Both the position numbers and the translations under genes were made by a program. A stretch of DNA of 6,564 nt, from contig MKSH01000136.1 of NCBI GenBank assembly GCA_001898095.1, positions 565-7,128 on the forward strand, given 5' to 3'. Positions 6,464 to 6,564 of the stretch are shown piece after piece (the first letter of the stretch is position 1; every line of letters begins with the position of its first letter). Below the pieces are notes generated by a model. That model was not told the origin of the DNA. It saw only the letters and a program-made list of their open reading frames with translations, and made no database searches. The stretch is from Solirubrobacterales bacterium 70-9 (GTDB lineage: Bacteria; Actinomycetota; Thermoleophilia; Solirubrobacterales; 70-9).

Positions 6464-6564
6464 GGCGATCAGGAAGTCGGTTTTGGCCGAGTCGGAGAAC
6501 TTGATCCAGCAGTGGTCGGGGGAGACGCCGGCCACGTCGACCAGGGCGTCTTCGATCCGCTTCG
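6449..6564 (-). CDS. C-terminal 37 codons of a convergent gene, possibly a tautomerase-like protein
   Basis: Reading the - strand from 6562 down to the TAG at 6451-6449 gives 37 open codons with high GC at third positions; the 5' part lies beyond the window. The peptide reads K-R-I-E-D-A-L-V-D-V, then AGVSPDHCWIKFSD, and ends DFLIAPGAE. A helix followed by G-V-S-P-x-x-C-W-I-x-F recalls the C-terminal half of small tautomerase-family proteins (4-oxalocrotonate tautomerase fold), but the fragment is too short to name with confidence. It converges on the DUF2283-like gene with 34 bp between the stops. That it is coding is fairly sure; the family is a guess. Confidence 0.6.
   Translation of the reverse strand, partial: KRIEDALVDVAGVSPDHCWIKFSDSAKTDFLIAPGAE

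Overview
The window comes from a high-GC bacterial chromosome. A 60-base sample inside the first gene (541-600) has 43 G or C. The isoleucyl-tRNA synthetase is of the long, archaeal/eukaryotic-like type also found in actinobacteria. That type, together with strong GC bias at third codon positions, GTG and TTG starts, and an OafA-type acyltransferase, suggests an actinobacterium, perhaps a Thermoleophilia/Solirubrobacterales-like lineage. The taxonomic placement is an inference from style, not from a marker gene.

Layout on the + strand. (1) 1-2858: the 3' nine-tenths of ileS; its first ~90 codons, including the HIGH motif, lie before the window. It carries an in-frame TAG at 27-29 where the family normally has a coding residue. 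(2) 2855-3736: a secreted alpha/beta-hydrolase with a complete Ser-Asp-His triad, starting at a TTG that overlaps the ileS stop (TTGA). (3) 3745-5826: a two-domain membrane O-acyltransferase (acyltransferase-3 transporter domain plus an extracytoplasmic SGNH domain), 8 bp after the hydrolase. (4) 5867-6088 and 6085-6414: a small pair resembling DUF4258 and DUF2283, overlapping by ATGA, in a patch of lower GC (68 of 120 bases at 5881-6000); this has the form of a toxin-antitoxin-like module. (5) On the - strand, 6449-6564 is the last 37 codons of a convergent gene that enters from the right. A perfect 10-bp hairpin at the convergence point probably ends transcription for both sides.

How the genes may work together: the hydrolase and acyltransferase are close enough to be co-transcribed, and both are predicted to act outside the cytoplasmic membrane. 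A plausible but unproven reading is a pair that adds and removes acyl groups on a cell-envelope or extracellular glycan. Their Glu codon usage (mostly GAA) differs sharply from ileS (almost all GAG), so they may have a different history from the housekeeping gene they follow. The DUF4258/DUF2283 pair looks like an independent accessory insertion. I see no RNA genes, CRISPR arrays, insertion sequences or phage genes. The strongest oddities are the ileS amber codon, the codon-usage switches, and the small two-gene module.
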